Origin: Pseudorasbora parva
Lineage: Eukaryota > Chordata > Actinopteri > Cypriniformes > Gobionidae
Assembly (NCBI RefSeq): GCF_024679245.1
Contig: NC_090192.1
Coordinates: 302,501 to 366,500 of the forward strand
Reading direction: 5' to 3'
Length of the DNA: 64,000 nt
This document shows, one piece after another, positions 53,545 through 62,896 of the stretch. The notes under the pieces were generated by a model. That model did no database searches, had not been told where the DNA came from, and saw nothing but the letters and a program-made list of their open reading frames with translations. Position 1 is the stretch's first letter, and each line of letters opens with the position of its first letter. A program made the translations under genes and the position numbers.

Positions 53545-53740
53545 TTTTTCCCGTTCTTTTAAAGAAAACTAAAAGGATGATGAAGAGTCCATGTTTTCTC
53601 AGCTGTCGCCTCAAATGTTTTGTAATGTTGGAGCTCTGAAACATCTCAGATTTGCGTCACGGCTGAATGGTTTTGAGGAGAACTATTCACACACGAAATA
53701 CTCGCTTTTCCGTTACATGTCCGGTGTGAAAGGGCCTTTA

Positions 53741-54330
53741 GATGCTGTGTGCAACCATGTTATTTCCTTGTGAAACAGGATATTCATTGAGAAAAGAGTG
53801 GGATGGGATTTGGTTTTTTCCATTGACGACTGATTAATGAAACGTTTTTTTTTAAATATCAGAACCCCTAAGATGGTTGAAAAGCCAACAGTAGTTATAG
53901 GGGCAAAATCAGTAAGACCTGGGGCGTCATTTATAAAGAAGATCCTTAATGTGAACCTACGATCGCTTCCAAAAATGTTCCCATGAATGATTTATAAAAC
54001 GTCAAAAAGTGGATTTCACAGTTCATCTTGAGTTGAAGTGCATCTGAGGACGCCCACATCTTTGTTGTGTTTTATAAATGAGGCCACAGAAACATTCATT
54101 GGCAAATAATCAACCTGGTCTCATTGGCAAAACGAACCTGTGGCAACAAAATACATACCAATGAATACAACAGAAATTATCACTAGAGGCAGTACAACAG
54201 CATCGTTTTTATAGATTATTATTATTATTATTTTTTTACCATAGTCCATGATTTGTAAATGAATACATTTTGGAGTTTTCAACACTTAACCAGCTCCATA
54301 TGTTCTGATTTTCTGACCTATCAAGCTTTC
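53741..54330. other. Unassigned intronic sequence with dispersed-repeat words
   Basis: Words such as GGGGCGTCATTTATAAAGAA (about 53921) and CATTTATAAAAC-like relatives suggest an old repeat. No gene recognised. Confidence 0.4.
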
Positions 54331-54334
54331 TCGA

Positions 54335-55040
54335 TAGCTCAGCTTGTACAGATTTGTACTTGCAATGCTGAATGCTTGGGAACGAATCTCGTGAAATGAG
54401 TCATGATAAAAGACGAGTTCAAACACAATCTAGAATGATACAATCTTATTTTTGTCACATGTGCTTTTGTTAACACTATCGGGTATGTTTAGGGTTTAGT
54501 GTGGGTGTACGTTAAAAAACCAACGTGACAAAACATGCCAGATTCACGCACATCTGTTCCGTAAAAAACTACGCTTTTAGGGTTAGGGTTCGGTGGACAT
54601 TTCACTTTGAAACTGTCGCAATATGGACACATTGGTACGTATTTTGTGCTTTGCAAAACGTTGCCACAGGTGTGTTTTTCCAATGAGACCAGGCTGACTT
54701 GAGGACTCTGACATGTACACTGCTCCATTTGTTGGACTTTTCTGACATACTGAGCTTGCTCGAACGCTCGGCTGGAACAGATTTGACCCAGCAATGCTGA
54801 AAGCTCAGGAATGAATCCCGTGAAAAACGAATCATGATAAAAGACGAGTTCAAAACACAAGCTAATATGACACGCATACAATCTTATTTTTGTAACATTT
54901 GCTTTTGTTAACACTATCGGGTGGCTTTAGGGTTTAGTGTGAACAGATTCACGCACATCTGTCTTGGTACGTATTTTGTGGTTTGCAAAAAACATTGCCA
55001 CAGGTACGTGTTTCCAATGAGACCAGGCTGCAGCTAATCT
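54335..55040. repeat. Imperfect tandem duplication (about 0.4-kb unit, two copies)
   Basis: AGCTTGTACAGATTTG..., CATGATAAAAGACGAGTTCA, GTTAACACTATCGGGT, TTTAGGGTTTAGTGTG, GATTCACGCACATCTGT, TACGTATTTTGTG and CCAATGAGACCAGGCTG occur in the same order in 54335-54700 and again in 54755-55035. The second copy is internally shortened. The open frames on the minus strand (54489-55118) follow from this duplication and have no recognisable domain. Confidence 0.8.
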
Positions 55041-55067
55041 TTTTTTCAGGTTGACTTGAGTACTCGG

Positions 55068-55283
55068 TAACACTTTATTTTGGAAGTCCACTTTAGACAT
55101 TCTACTAACTATAAGCAACTTTGCAACTACATGTCAACTAACTGTCATTAGAGTATTTGTGGACTGTCTACTACCAGTCTACTAACAGTCTACTAATACT
55201 CTGAGAGTTAGTTGATATGTAGTAGCAAAGTTACTTATAGTTAGAAGAATGTTTAAAGTGGAATATCGAAATAAAGTGTAACT
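55068..55283. mobile_element. Palindromic MITE just upstream of the terminal shisa6 exon
   Basis: The left arm GGTAACACTTTATTTTGGAA ... CATTCTACTAACTATAAGCA has an imperfect inverse on the right, ending AAAGTGGAATATCGAAATAA-AGTGTAA. The centre is TGTCTACTACCAGTCTACTA. Almost the entire 215 bases can fold back. It ends about 40 bases before the splice acceptor of the last coding exon. Confidence 0.85.
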
Positions 55284-55321
55284 GAGTACTCTGATACTTA
55301 CACTGCTTGTGCTTTTCACAG

Positions 55322-56085
55322 CGGATAAGGACGTTGACGACTACTACAGCAGGAAGAGGCATCTTCCGGACCTAGCGGCACGAGGAACTCTTCCTTTGCA
55401 CATGATGAAGATGAACCAGGAGTCTCAGAGCAACCAACAGCAGCAACAGGCCCAACAGCAACAGCAGCCGCAGCAAGCGCCCCGCCAGCGTCCCCGCAGA
55501 GTTCAGAGGGCCATGTCCCAGGACCGAGTTTTGTCTCCAGAACGCAGCCAGGAATACCCCATCTCCCCCTACAGCATGTCTCCGTATGGGGGACGAATCC
55601 TGTCCGACGAGCAGCTTCTGTCGGCCGAGCGTCTGCGCTCACATGAACGGCTCATCTCGCAGGACCGCCACTACTCCCAGGACCGCATCCAGGATCGCCT
55701 ACATTCCCAGGATCGCCTACATTCCCAGGATCGCCTCTACTCCCAGGATCGCCTCTACTCCCAGGATCCGCTGATTTCTCCTGACAAAATGATGTCCATA
55801 AAGCGCTCCGGGTTCCACAGTGACAAGTCCATGTCTAGAGCCATATCGCACACGGATGTGTTCATGCCCACCACGCCTGTCCTGGACCGCTATAAGATGA
55901 CAAAAATGCACTCCCATCCCAGTGCCTCAAACAACACCCCACAGAACACTTCCACCATGAACCAGACGGCCTCCAAGAGACAGGCCTTCGCCTCCCGCCG
56001 CACGCAGACCATGGAGCAGCTGCATTACGTGCCGCAGCATCACCATCACTATCGCACAGGGAGCAAGACCGAAGTAACTGTTTAA
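55322..56085 (+). CDS. shisa6: shisa6-like terminal coding exon with PDZ ligand
   Basis: The acceptor GCTTTTCACAG ends at 55321 and the stop TAA is at 56083-56085. The exon gives 253 residues after the split Thr codon. In order: DKDVDDYYSRKRHLPDLAAR; a glutamine-rich stretch with prolines; the basic RPRRVQRAMSQDRVLSPERS; SDEQLLSAERL; a tandem DRLxSQ hexapeptide block; MSRAISHTDVFMPTTPVLDR; MHSHPSASNN; QAFASRRTQTMEQLHYVPQH; a His run; and the C-terminus SKTEVTV. EVTV is a class I PDZ ligand, which in SHISA6/9 binds PSD-95-type scaffolds and helps trap AMPA receptors at the postsynapse. The overall order matches SHISA6 as I know it. Shisa9 and Shisa7 share the terminus, so the exact paralogue is probable rather than proven. 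A palindromic MITE ends about 40 bp before the acceptor. Confidence 0.93.
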
Positions 56086-56386
56086 AAACGGCTCGGGAAC
56101 TCTTGGACAGCTGAGCCAGCGGAAGCAAGCAAGAGCCAGACTCGTCTCAAATCCGGACCTTTCCAGGAGTACTTCATTAACTGACCCAGCACCAGCTACT
56201 CTAGAGTCAATACCCAGACCATTCTGTGTGCATTTCCACTCATTAATGTGTGTTTGTTTATTACGAACGAGGACGGACTCACTTGTCAGATTCTGCATTC
56301 GTAAGGGCTTTGCATGGGGACGGCGTCAGAAGAAAGGACGAAAGGTATGGACATGGAACCGAACTGTAGAAAATTTATATATAAAT

Positions 56387-56427
<41 letters not shown>

Positions 56428-57025
56428 AATATATATAAATACAAATACTGTTTGTACTTCCGGTCCTAGTCAATAGCTTTAGAAGTTCTTATGATGTTCG
56501 CGCACTTCTTTTGGTGCCTCTACGAAAATGTTCCACTTCAACAACGAAACGTGGTTTTGTGGGTTAAAAAGCACAATCAAGAACCAGTTGAGTTTGGTTT
56601 GGTTCTGTTTTGTTCATTCGTTCTGTGGGTGATGATGGCTAGCATATATCAGTTTGTTCTTCAATTAATGGCCATTAATTCTTTTGCAAAGATGATTGTA
56701 AATAAGCTCTTTTAGCACCAGTAAATGGACGAGTCTGTTCTGGTTGGCATTTGTATTACTGTAGTTTGATTTTTAGAGATTCAAGACTTCTTCAGAACTA
56801 TAAACAACCCACTAACCCAGTGTTGGACCATTTAAAGTAATATGATACTGTATGTGCGTCTGTTCAAATGTGTTTGTAGAATGAGAATCGGGCGAATGTT
56901 GCTGAAAAATATGACAACTGTTGATTTCTGGCTGTAGACTGTGTTGCAGTGACTCACAAGACAAATGAGTATATTATGCTTGTTGTAGTAGCTTCAAATA
57001 AACCGTCCTTATTTTTCTAAACATG
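56086..57025 (+). other. shisa6: shisa6-like 3' UTR
   Basis: This is the non-coding sequence directly after the stop codon. It contains a CA run followed by a TA run at about 56388-56428 and is otherwise unique and AT-rich. It probably ends shortly after the AATAAA at 56997. The end is inferred from the signal, not from transcript data. Confidence 0.6.
56997..57002 (+). promoter_or_regulatory. polyadenylation signal AATAAA
   Basis: A canonical AATAAA lies 912 bp after the shisa6 stop and is followed by a T-rich stretch (57008-57035), as expected of a cleavage site with a downstream U-rich element. Confidence 0.6.
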
Positions 57026-57149
57026 ATTTTTTTTTAAAAGGTTCATGTGCCTCAAAAAACAATGAAATATTAAAAAGTTCCAGTCTAATGATATGGTGGC
57101 TGAATTCAGGTGAGAAAATACACCTATTTTTTATAGAACAACTATGTAT

Positions 57150-57250
57150 CAATCAATCAACTTTATTTTTATAGCGCTTTTACACTCACGATTGTGTCAA
57201 AGCAGCTTCAGTGTCAAACAGGACAATATTGCAACAAAATTATGTACTGA
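57150..57250. repeat. Dispersed SINE-like repeat, copy 2, with AATC head
   Basis: AATCAATCAACTTTATTTTT leads into ATAGCGCTTTTACACTCACG and ATTGTGTCAAAGCAGCTTCA, shared with the element at 2998. Confidence 0.75.
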
Positions 57251-57929
57251 AAGGAACTTCTGTAGAACTCAAAATGAGAATTTTACACATTTAACTCTTT
57301 CCCCAATCGTGTTTTTCAAAAAAGTTGCTAGTCAGTCCCAGTATTTTCGCGCATTTTCAAAAAATGTCATGGCCCCCATATATTTTATGTAATATATCAA
57401 AAGAAAGAACAGAGTCTCCGTTTTAAATTAGCTTTATTCTAGCTTCATGCATTATTTTGTTATCAACACTTGAATGTGTGTAAGTTTCATAAAAAAGCGA
57501 CATTTTAAGCAAAAAGCTGAGAAAATCAAGATGTCAAAGACTTCATCCAGATGGGATTCAGAGATGATCAAACAGATGGAGTCGATCGAGTCCATAAACA
57601 CGCTAAAGTCCCAGAGCTCGTCCTGGGGACACATCTCATTCAGTAACTACAGATCGTTTGATTTATATGCTGTTTAATGTTAATGATTATTTAATAGGTG
57701 CATCTGCTCAGATATGAGTTTGCTTGTTTCTGCTTCTTCTTCACCTGTGTTTTGATCAGGAGATTCTGTAATCTTTCAGAAGTTGCATAACAGCACCTCC
57801 TACTAGTGAAACTATTGATTGCCGTTAAGTTCCTACGGCACATGGGGGAAGAGTTAATGAATGTGAACAAGGGAAAAATGACAAACAAGTGCCATAAAAG
57901 TCTCATCAAAGCCGCCGTATTTCAAACTG
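57251..57929. other. Unassigned intergenic sequence
   Basis: The short plus-strand frame at 57474-57677 has no domain. Nothing else recognised. Confidence 0.4.
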
Positions 57930-58359
57930 AAAGCTTCCTGTGATAGCTTTCTTGAAGAACATGTTCATGAGAGAAGTTCCGATGTCCAGTTTGTGAACAA
58001 AATGTTCTTTGAGTCCCAAAAGATTTTACTGAAAGGTTTTGGTTTGGTCATCTGGACCAACGTTATGATACTTGTATGGAGTTGATCCTAAATACTTCAG
58101 ACCCTGTTCATTGTTATTGCCTGGGAAAAAAGCGTCCAGAACATTATTCAGAAATTCTTCTTTTGTGTTAAAGTTTTGGCATGAGGCAAACTCACATTTT
58201 CAGGTGCATTTTCCACCCAACATGTATTTCACCAGCTCTCTCTTTAGGCCATTGCTACATGACAACCTCGCTTCAAAGTCAGGAAAGCACTTATTCAGTT
58301 TTAAATGGTTGTTGGTATATTTAAAACTCATGTTGCAGTTCAACTTTGGACACACTTTT
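57930..58359 (-). pseudogene. Degenerate zinc-finger-like pseudo-exon
   Basis: On the minus strand a good acceptor (TTTCTTTTTCTCTCAG, ending at 58360) opens a frame with KVCPKLNCNMSFKYTNNHLK, then YMLGGKCT, a stop, KCEFASCQNFNTKEEF, NNVLDAFFPGNNNEQGLKYL, another stop, and LKEHFVHKLDIGTSLM. The pattern C-x4-C / F / H-L-K is reminiscent of C2H2-type finger proteins of the kind spread in fish genomes. The same frame remains readable across two stops for about 140 codons, and composition changes at the acceptor. I do not recognise the parent gene. It could be a retained fragment of a duplicated or transposon-borne gene, or chance. Confidence 0.4.
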
Positions 58360-58399
58360 CTGAGAGAAAAAGAAATGCAATTACTCACACCTAGAAATC

Positions 58400-59838
58400 A
58401 GAACGGCACGACAAATCGTCACGTCTCCCAGCAGGGCTCTCCCATGCAGACGCCAACGTATCGGAAAACGAACCAGGCAAATATGCTTCGGCGACTAGGT
58501 GATACATTGGGTTATTTTATCATTTTTTTGGACATGTGAATTAATACCCGCTGCTTGCGTCCCAGCCGGAGCTGGCGAAACCTCCTTTAAATTCATTGAA
58601 CTTCAGGGGTGAAAATGCAATTCTCACACACAAACAAAGCCTTTGGCATTTGCATTCCTTATTTGCACGAGCTTTAGGGGTGAGACGGACTCACATCTGC
58701 GTTCCTCGTACCTCTCTTCTTCCCTATCAGCATTTAGATGAGAATATGACACTTAAATGGAGTCTGAGTAGCAGATTGGCAGTAAAACCAGAAGCTAAAG
58801 CTTCCACTGTGTGCAAATGGCCGCTGACTAAAACATCACTCACATATGAAATAATGAAAAGCCCTCCGGGTCTCTGCTTCTGAGAGCAATGTCTTGTTCA
58901 GCCAAAACGCAATGTTTCCTGCTAAAATTTTCATCCCAGTAATGTTGAGGGATAAGGCAGGCGCTCCCTGTATGAATCTGAAACATTATTCGTTAATTAT
59001 TTACCGTCTGTCAGTCAGAACGGCCGAGTGCAAAGACAAGAGATGCATTTTAACCGCAGTGGATGGAAAAAGGCTTTCTTTTTGTATCAGAAATGGGAGG
59101 TTTAGCCTTCAGCTGTGCTGTACAATAAACTGCAAACACACTGACTTTCCATCATTCTCTTAAGGACTCTCATAAGGCTTGAATACACCACATAAATCTT
59201 CATATTCCACATGGTACTTGTGAATAATATAGGCAATGGAGCATTTCTAAAGCTTTTAAAGAAAAAGAAGTGGCTCCAAGCACTTCCATTAAGTTTACAG
59301 TTTGCTCTTGTCTTAAATTACCATATTTTAGAAAGCCCAAGTGAAGAAACGCCACGATTCTCTGGAAATTAGCATACAGGCTGCTTTAATATTACATATA
59401 CTGCGCCATCGCCGACTCTCGTGTAAGTCATTTCTCAAGACTGACCTGTAGCCTAGCAACCAGCGTTTCCCATGGAAATGATTAAAGCTCCTTCTTTAGA
59501 TTCTGAGCAGGAACCAGGACTGATAGATTTCTGGCTTTCCCGGCGGTGCAAACATGCCCTGTGTGATGTCAGATGTGGCGTGTGCCACGCATGACGGATG
59601 AAGAGGTTTCACGTTACTCAATATCAGCTTTTTCTTTGACGGAAACTTCCTTTGTATTACTTTCAACACAATATTATATTTTTAAAGGTCCAGTTCAACC
59701 CCAAATGTCATCATGTCTTTCTTTCAGAACACAAAATATGCTATAAAATGAAAAGTGACTCATTAAAGTTCATATGACTTGTGCACTATTTTCCAATGAA
59801 TGCCCTTAACGCTCAATTGCGCTTGTGCATGTTCAAAA
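58400..59838. other. Unassigned unique intergenic sequence
   Basis: Repeat-poor apart from a weak TTAA-type repeat word near 59690 (AGGTCCAGTTCAACCCCAAA). The plus-strand frames at 58596 and 58894 have no domain. A possible region for conserved non-coding sequence. Confidence 0.4.
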
Positions 59839-59840
59839 TA

Positions 59841-60566
59841 CACTATATCCCCAGAAGTGTTGTGCGCCTCTACACACACCTGAGCTCCCCATTGTTAACC
59901 CGTGGGGTTTAATCTGGAGTCGGCCCACCCTCTCTAACAGCTCCAGCTCTTCTGGGAAGGCTTTCCTCAAGGTTTAGGAGTGTGTTTATGGGGATTTTTG
60001 CCCATTCTTCTAGAAGCTCATTTGTGAGGTCAGGCACTGATGTTGGACGAGAAGGCCTGGCTCTCAGTCTCCGCTCTAATTCATCCCAAAGCTGTTCTAT
60101 CGGGTTGAGCTCAGGACTCTGTGCAGGCCAGTCCAGTTCCTCCACACCAAACTCCTCATCCATGTCTTTATGGAGCGACGCTTTGTGCACTGGAGCGCAG
60201 TCATGCTGGGACAGGAAGGGGCCGTCCACAAACTGATCCCACAAAGGCAGGAGCGTGAAATTGTCCAAAATGTCTTGGTGAACCGTTAAGAGTTCCTTTC
60301 ACTGGAGCTAAGGGGCCGAGCCCTGAAAAACAAGGGGTTGTTCCCAATGGCTTCCACTTTGTTATAATCCCACTAACAGTTGAGCGTGGAATATTTAGTA
60401 GTGAGGAAATGTCAGGAATGGACTTATTGCACAGGTGTCAGCCTATCACGGCCCCACGCTTGAGTTCACTGAGCTCCTGAGAGCGACCCATTCTTTCACT
60501 AATGTGTGTAGAAGCGTCTGCAGGCCGAGAGCTGGAGTTACACACCGTACTTCTGGCAATACAGTG
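59841..60566 (-). mobile_element. Tc1/mariner-type element, internally deleted
   Basis: The left end CACTATATCCCCAGAAG and the right end (inverse CACTGTATTGCCAGAAG) are terminal inverted repeats flanked by TA (59839-59840 and 60567-60568). I know the terminal CACTATATTGCCAAAAG as a widespread fish mariner/Tc1 family. The element is about 0.73 kb and lacks most of its transposase. Confidence 0.85.
59909..60268 (-). pseudogene. Tc1/mariner transposase, C-terminal fragment
   Basis: The frame contains FLSQHDCAPVHKA, which carries the second catalytic Asp context (QHDxAPxH), and QSPELNPIEQLWDELERRLR, which holds the Glu of the DD34E triad, followed by a family-typical tail (EEWAKIP). The N-terminal DNA-binding domain and first Asp are missing. 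Downstream on the same strand the element is scrambled (60270-60560). About 120 of some 340 residues remain. Confidence 0.88.
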
Positions 60567-60568
60567 TA

Positions 60569-61040
60569 AGTCTTAAAATATAGCACATATGTTTTATGAT
60601 ACTTATGGTGTCTGGTTTTATAAAGAAATGCCAACATTTGGTTGCTTGAGAACATGTATTAGATCAGACATCTGCAAAACCCCTCCAGTGAGGTTTAAGG
60701 TAATAGAAAGTGACGTAACCTAGTGAACTCGTTAGCATTGACGTGACCGCAGTCCTGACGCTGTATAATGAGCTGTATTGTGACCAACTTGATTAATTGC
60801 TTTCACCAATTTACCGTTCATTTAATCATGGACGGCTGCCAATGTCTCCGCACACAAAACTCACTCGTCCCGTCGGACGTTCTTATCTCCTCCACTGATA
60901 TCCACAATCAATACAAAAGCAATCTGAGTAGAAAACCACATTTTCTTCTTTAATGCTTTCAAAATAAACCAGGAAAGATTCCCAGTCCCCACGATCCAAT
61001 CTTCAGCTCGGTCACAGCCGTAAACAAACACAGTCTGCTT

Positions 61041-61043
<3 letters not shown>
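60569..61043. other. Unassigned intergenic sequence
   Basis: No gene or repeat recognised. Confidence 0.4.
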
Positions 61044-61080
<37 letters not shown>

Positions 61081-61110
61081 CACGCACGCACACACACACA
61101 CACACACACA
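61044..61110. repeat. CA microsatellite with CACG interruption
   Basis: A CA run interrupted by TGCACGCACGCA. Confidence 0.93.
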
Positions 61111-61537
61111 GAGAGAATGTGGTTTCCATGTAACACGGTCTCAGCTCAGGCTGGAGAAGTATGCGAACCCTTAATAAGTTTAATTTAATAGCCTTTAATT
61201 ACCAATAATCTCCACCAAACGTCGGATCAGACCTGCACCGCTCTTCGAAATCGCTCTTTTGAGAATCTAAGTCTCCTCTGCAAAATCTCCTGAGATTGGG
61301 AACCGTCAGGGTTCATCACTAACCCTCTCCAGCTTTACGAAGTCAACATTTGTAAGCCTACTGTTCGTGATCTTCAGTTTTGAGATCACAAAAGCCTATT
61401 ATAATGTATTTTTAATGAAATTCAAAATGGCCGCCTGTAAATGTAAATGTCTTTTCTTTGAGGTAATGCCATTGCTTTGATCGGGCTGTTTTGAAGTCCT
61501 TCTGTTTCCACCCTGAACGATGGAAATGTGTTTAAGC
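61111..61537. other. Unassigned intergenic sequence
   Basis: No gene or repeat recognised. Confidence 0.4.
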
Positions 61538-61636
61538 ACACTCCAAAAAATGCTCTTCTTCCTCAGTATTTTTGTCTTGTTTCTAGTCCAAACATCTAAA
61601 AATTCTTAAAACAAGAAGTATTTACTAGACAAATGG
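61538..61636. mobile_element. Palindromic MITE, family A, copy 9 (left arm only)
   Basis: CACTCCAAAAAATGCTCTTC, TCAGTATTTTTGTCTTGTTT and CTTAAAACAAGAAGTATTTA match the outer arm. The core palindrome is absent. Confidence 0.8.
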
Positions 61637-62141
61637 AGTTTAAAAGTGCTGCGGTGGAATAAACGAGTAGCACATTAATCATATTTAACTGATGTGAACA
61701 CAAACCAATTCCCTTTACATTTTGTGTCTGTTTATACAAATCGTTGGTATTTATTTCTTTACCGTGTTTGTCTTATATCCCTTACTCTGGCACACGGAGA
61801 GTGTGGAAGAAGCACACAAAGCTTGGTAATTGTATTCTGGATAGATTTATTGCTTTCTTCCACATGTTTAGTTTCCCCATGGCCTGTTTCACAGCTCAGT
61901 CTCTGTACGTGTTGTTAGCTTTTCTCAATAACAGATATCAGTGACCCTGGAGGCTGCGGAGTCGCACAAACACGACTGACGCCTCAGAGCTTCGATTGGG
62001 ATATAACACAGAGGTGTAGAACAGAGGCACGCGAATCTGGGAGAGGGAGAATAAAGCAACACGTTTGAGAACTGGGTCAAAATACTTTTAATACGATTTC
62101 ATGGATGACTTTGTGAACATTGCACTGGATCTCGCCTGTTC
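61637..62141. other. Unassigned intergenic sequence
   Basis: Two overlapping short plus-strand frames (61694-61944) show no domain. Confidence 0.4.
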
Positions 62142-62143
62142 CC

Positions 62144-62239
<96 letters not shown>
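62142..62239. repeat. CA microsatellite
   Basis: About 98 bases of CA. Confidence 0.98.
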
Positions 62240-62241
<2 letters not shown>

Positions 62242-62896
62242 AATAACTCTACATGATATCTCACCAATTTCATTATAATATGTCAAGTCATAATGTCATA
62301 TATTGTATATTCATTTTGGATTTACAGATCATTTAAAAAATCAGCATAAGACGGAAATTGAGACTGACTTTTCTATCCTATTGTGATGAATATCCAAAAG
62401 AAATATCTGATTACAGATTATGAGGGCACATACATAAAAACATTTATTATTTTTTATATTTCACTGCAATATTCCATAAATTTCCATGTTGAGTTCAGGC
62501 AGACTTTAAAGATTATATGATAGAACAATAAGTCACAAAACACCAAATGACTTGATAAATAATTCAAATTCACCAATATGTTTATTTAATGATAATTCCG
62601 TTAGATACATTTCTTGACAATAGTGATCATAATTAATAAATTAGGTTATATAACAACTTGGGGAAGAAACTCTGACTGTGGATTATCCAATGAGATTTGA
62701 AAGTGGTGATCTGTTTGATAATCTGTGTTAATGATTTCATTGAGCTTCTGTTTACAGAATGATCTTGATGAAAGTACCGTCGTTTCCATCGCCCTTTATT
62801 AAAATATTACAGCTCTTTACTTTGCCAATGTTGCAAATGCAAATAATGTTGACAATTCAGCATCTGTAGATGACGCGGTTTATGATTTCACCTTAA
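62240..62896. other. Unassigned AT-rich intergenic sequence
   Basis: No gene or repeat recognised before the right-edge minisatellite. Confidence 0.4.

Larger units (their letters stand above)
51817..53737 (-). mobile_element. Harbinger-type transposon copy 2 (no array)
   Basis: The left end AGCCCTTTCACACTGGACAT and the right end (inverse AGGCCCTTTCACACCGGACA) match the termini of the 25913-49350 element. The right flank is TTA but the left flank is CTG, so the target duplication is not intact. It shares CGCAATGGTTTTATTGG, TGTGTAATGAGTGCTTC, CCTAATTGTGTCCGTGACTA and the transposase N-terminus with copy 1. It carries an AATC-tailed insertion near its left end and about 1.1 kb of extra sequence before the transposase fragment. 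It has no 62-bp units. Confidence 0.8.

Noticed and set aside
54577..54600. TTAGGGTTAGGG as telomere
   Set aside because: Only two hexamers within a duplicated dispersed repeat; not a chromosome end.
55316..56298. Long minus-strand frames opposite the shisa6 terminal exon
   Set aside because: Shadows of the plus-strand coding exon; the sense frame has clear family identity and a PDZ ligand.
58072..59163. Three successive plus-strand frames as a possible gene
   Set aside because: No domains, no consistent splice sites, and amino-acid composition like random translation. The minus strand gives the better, though broken, signal at 57930-58359.
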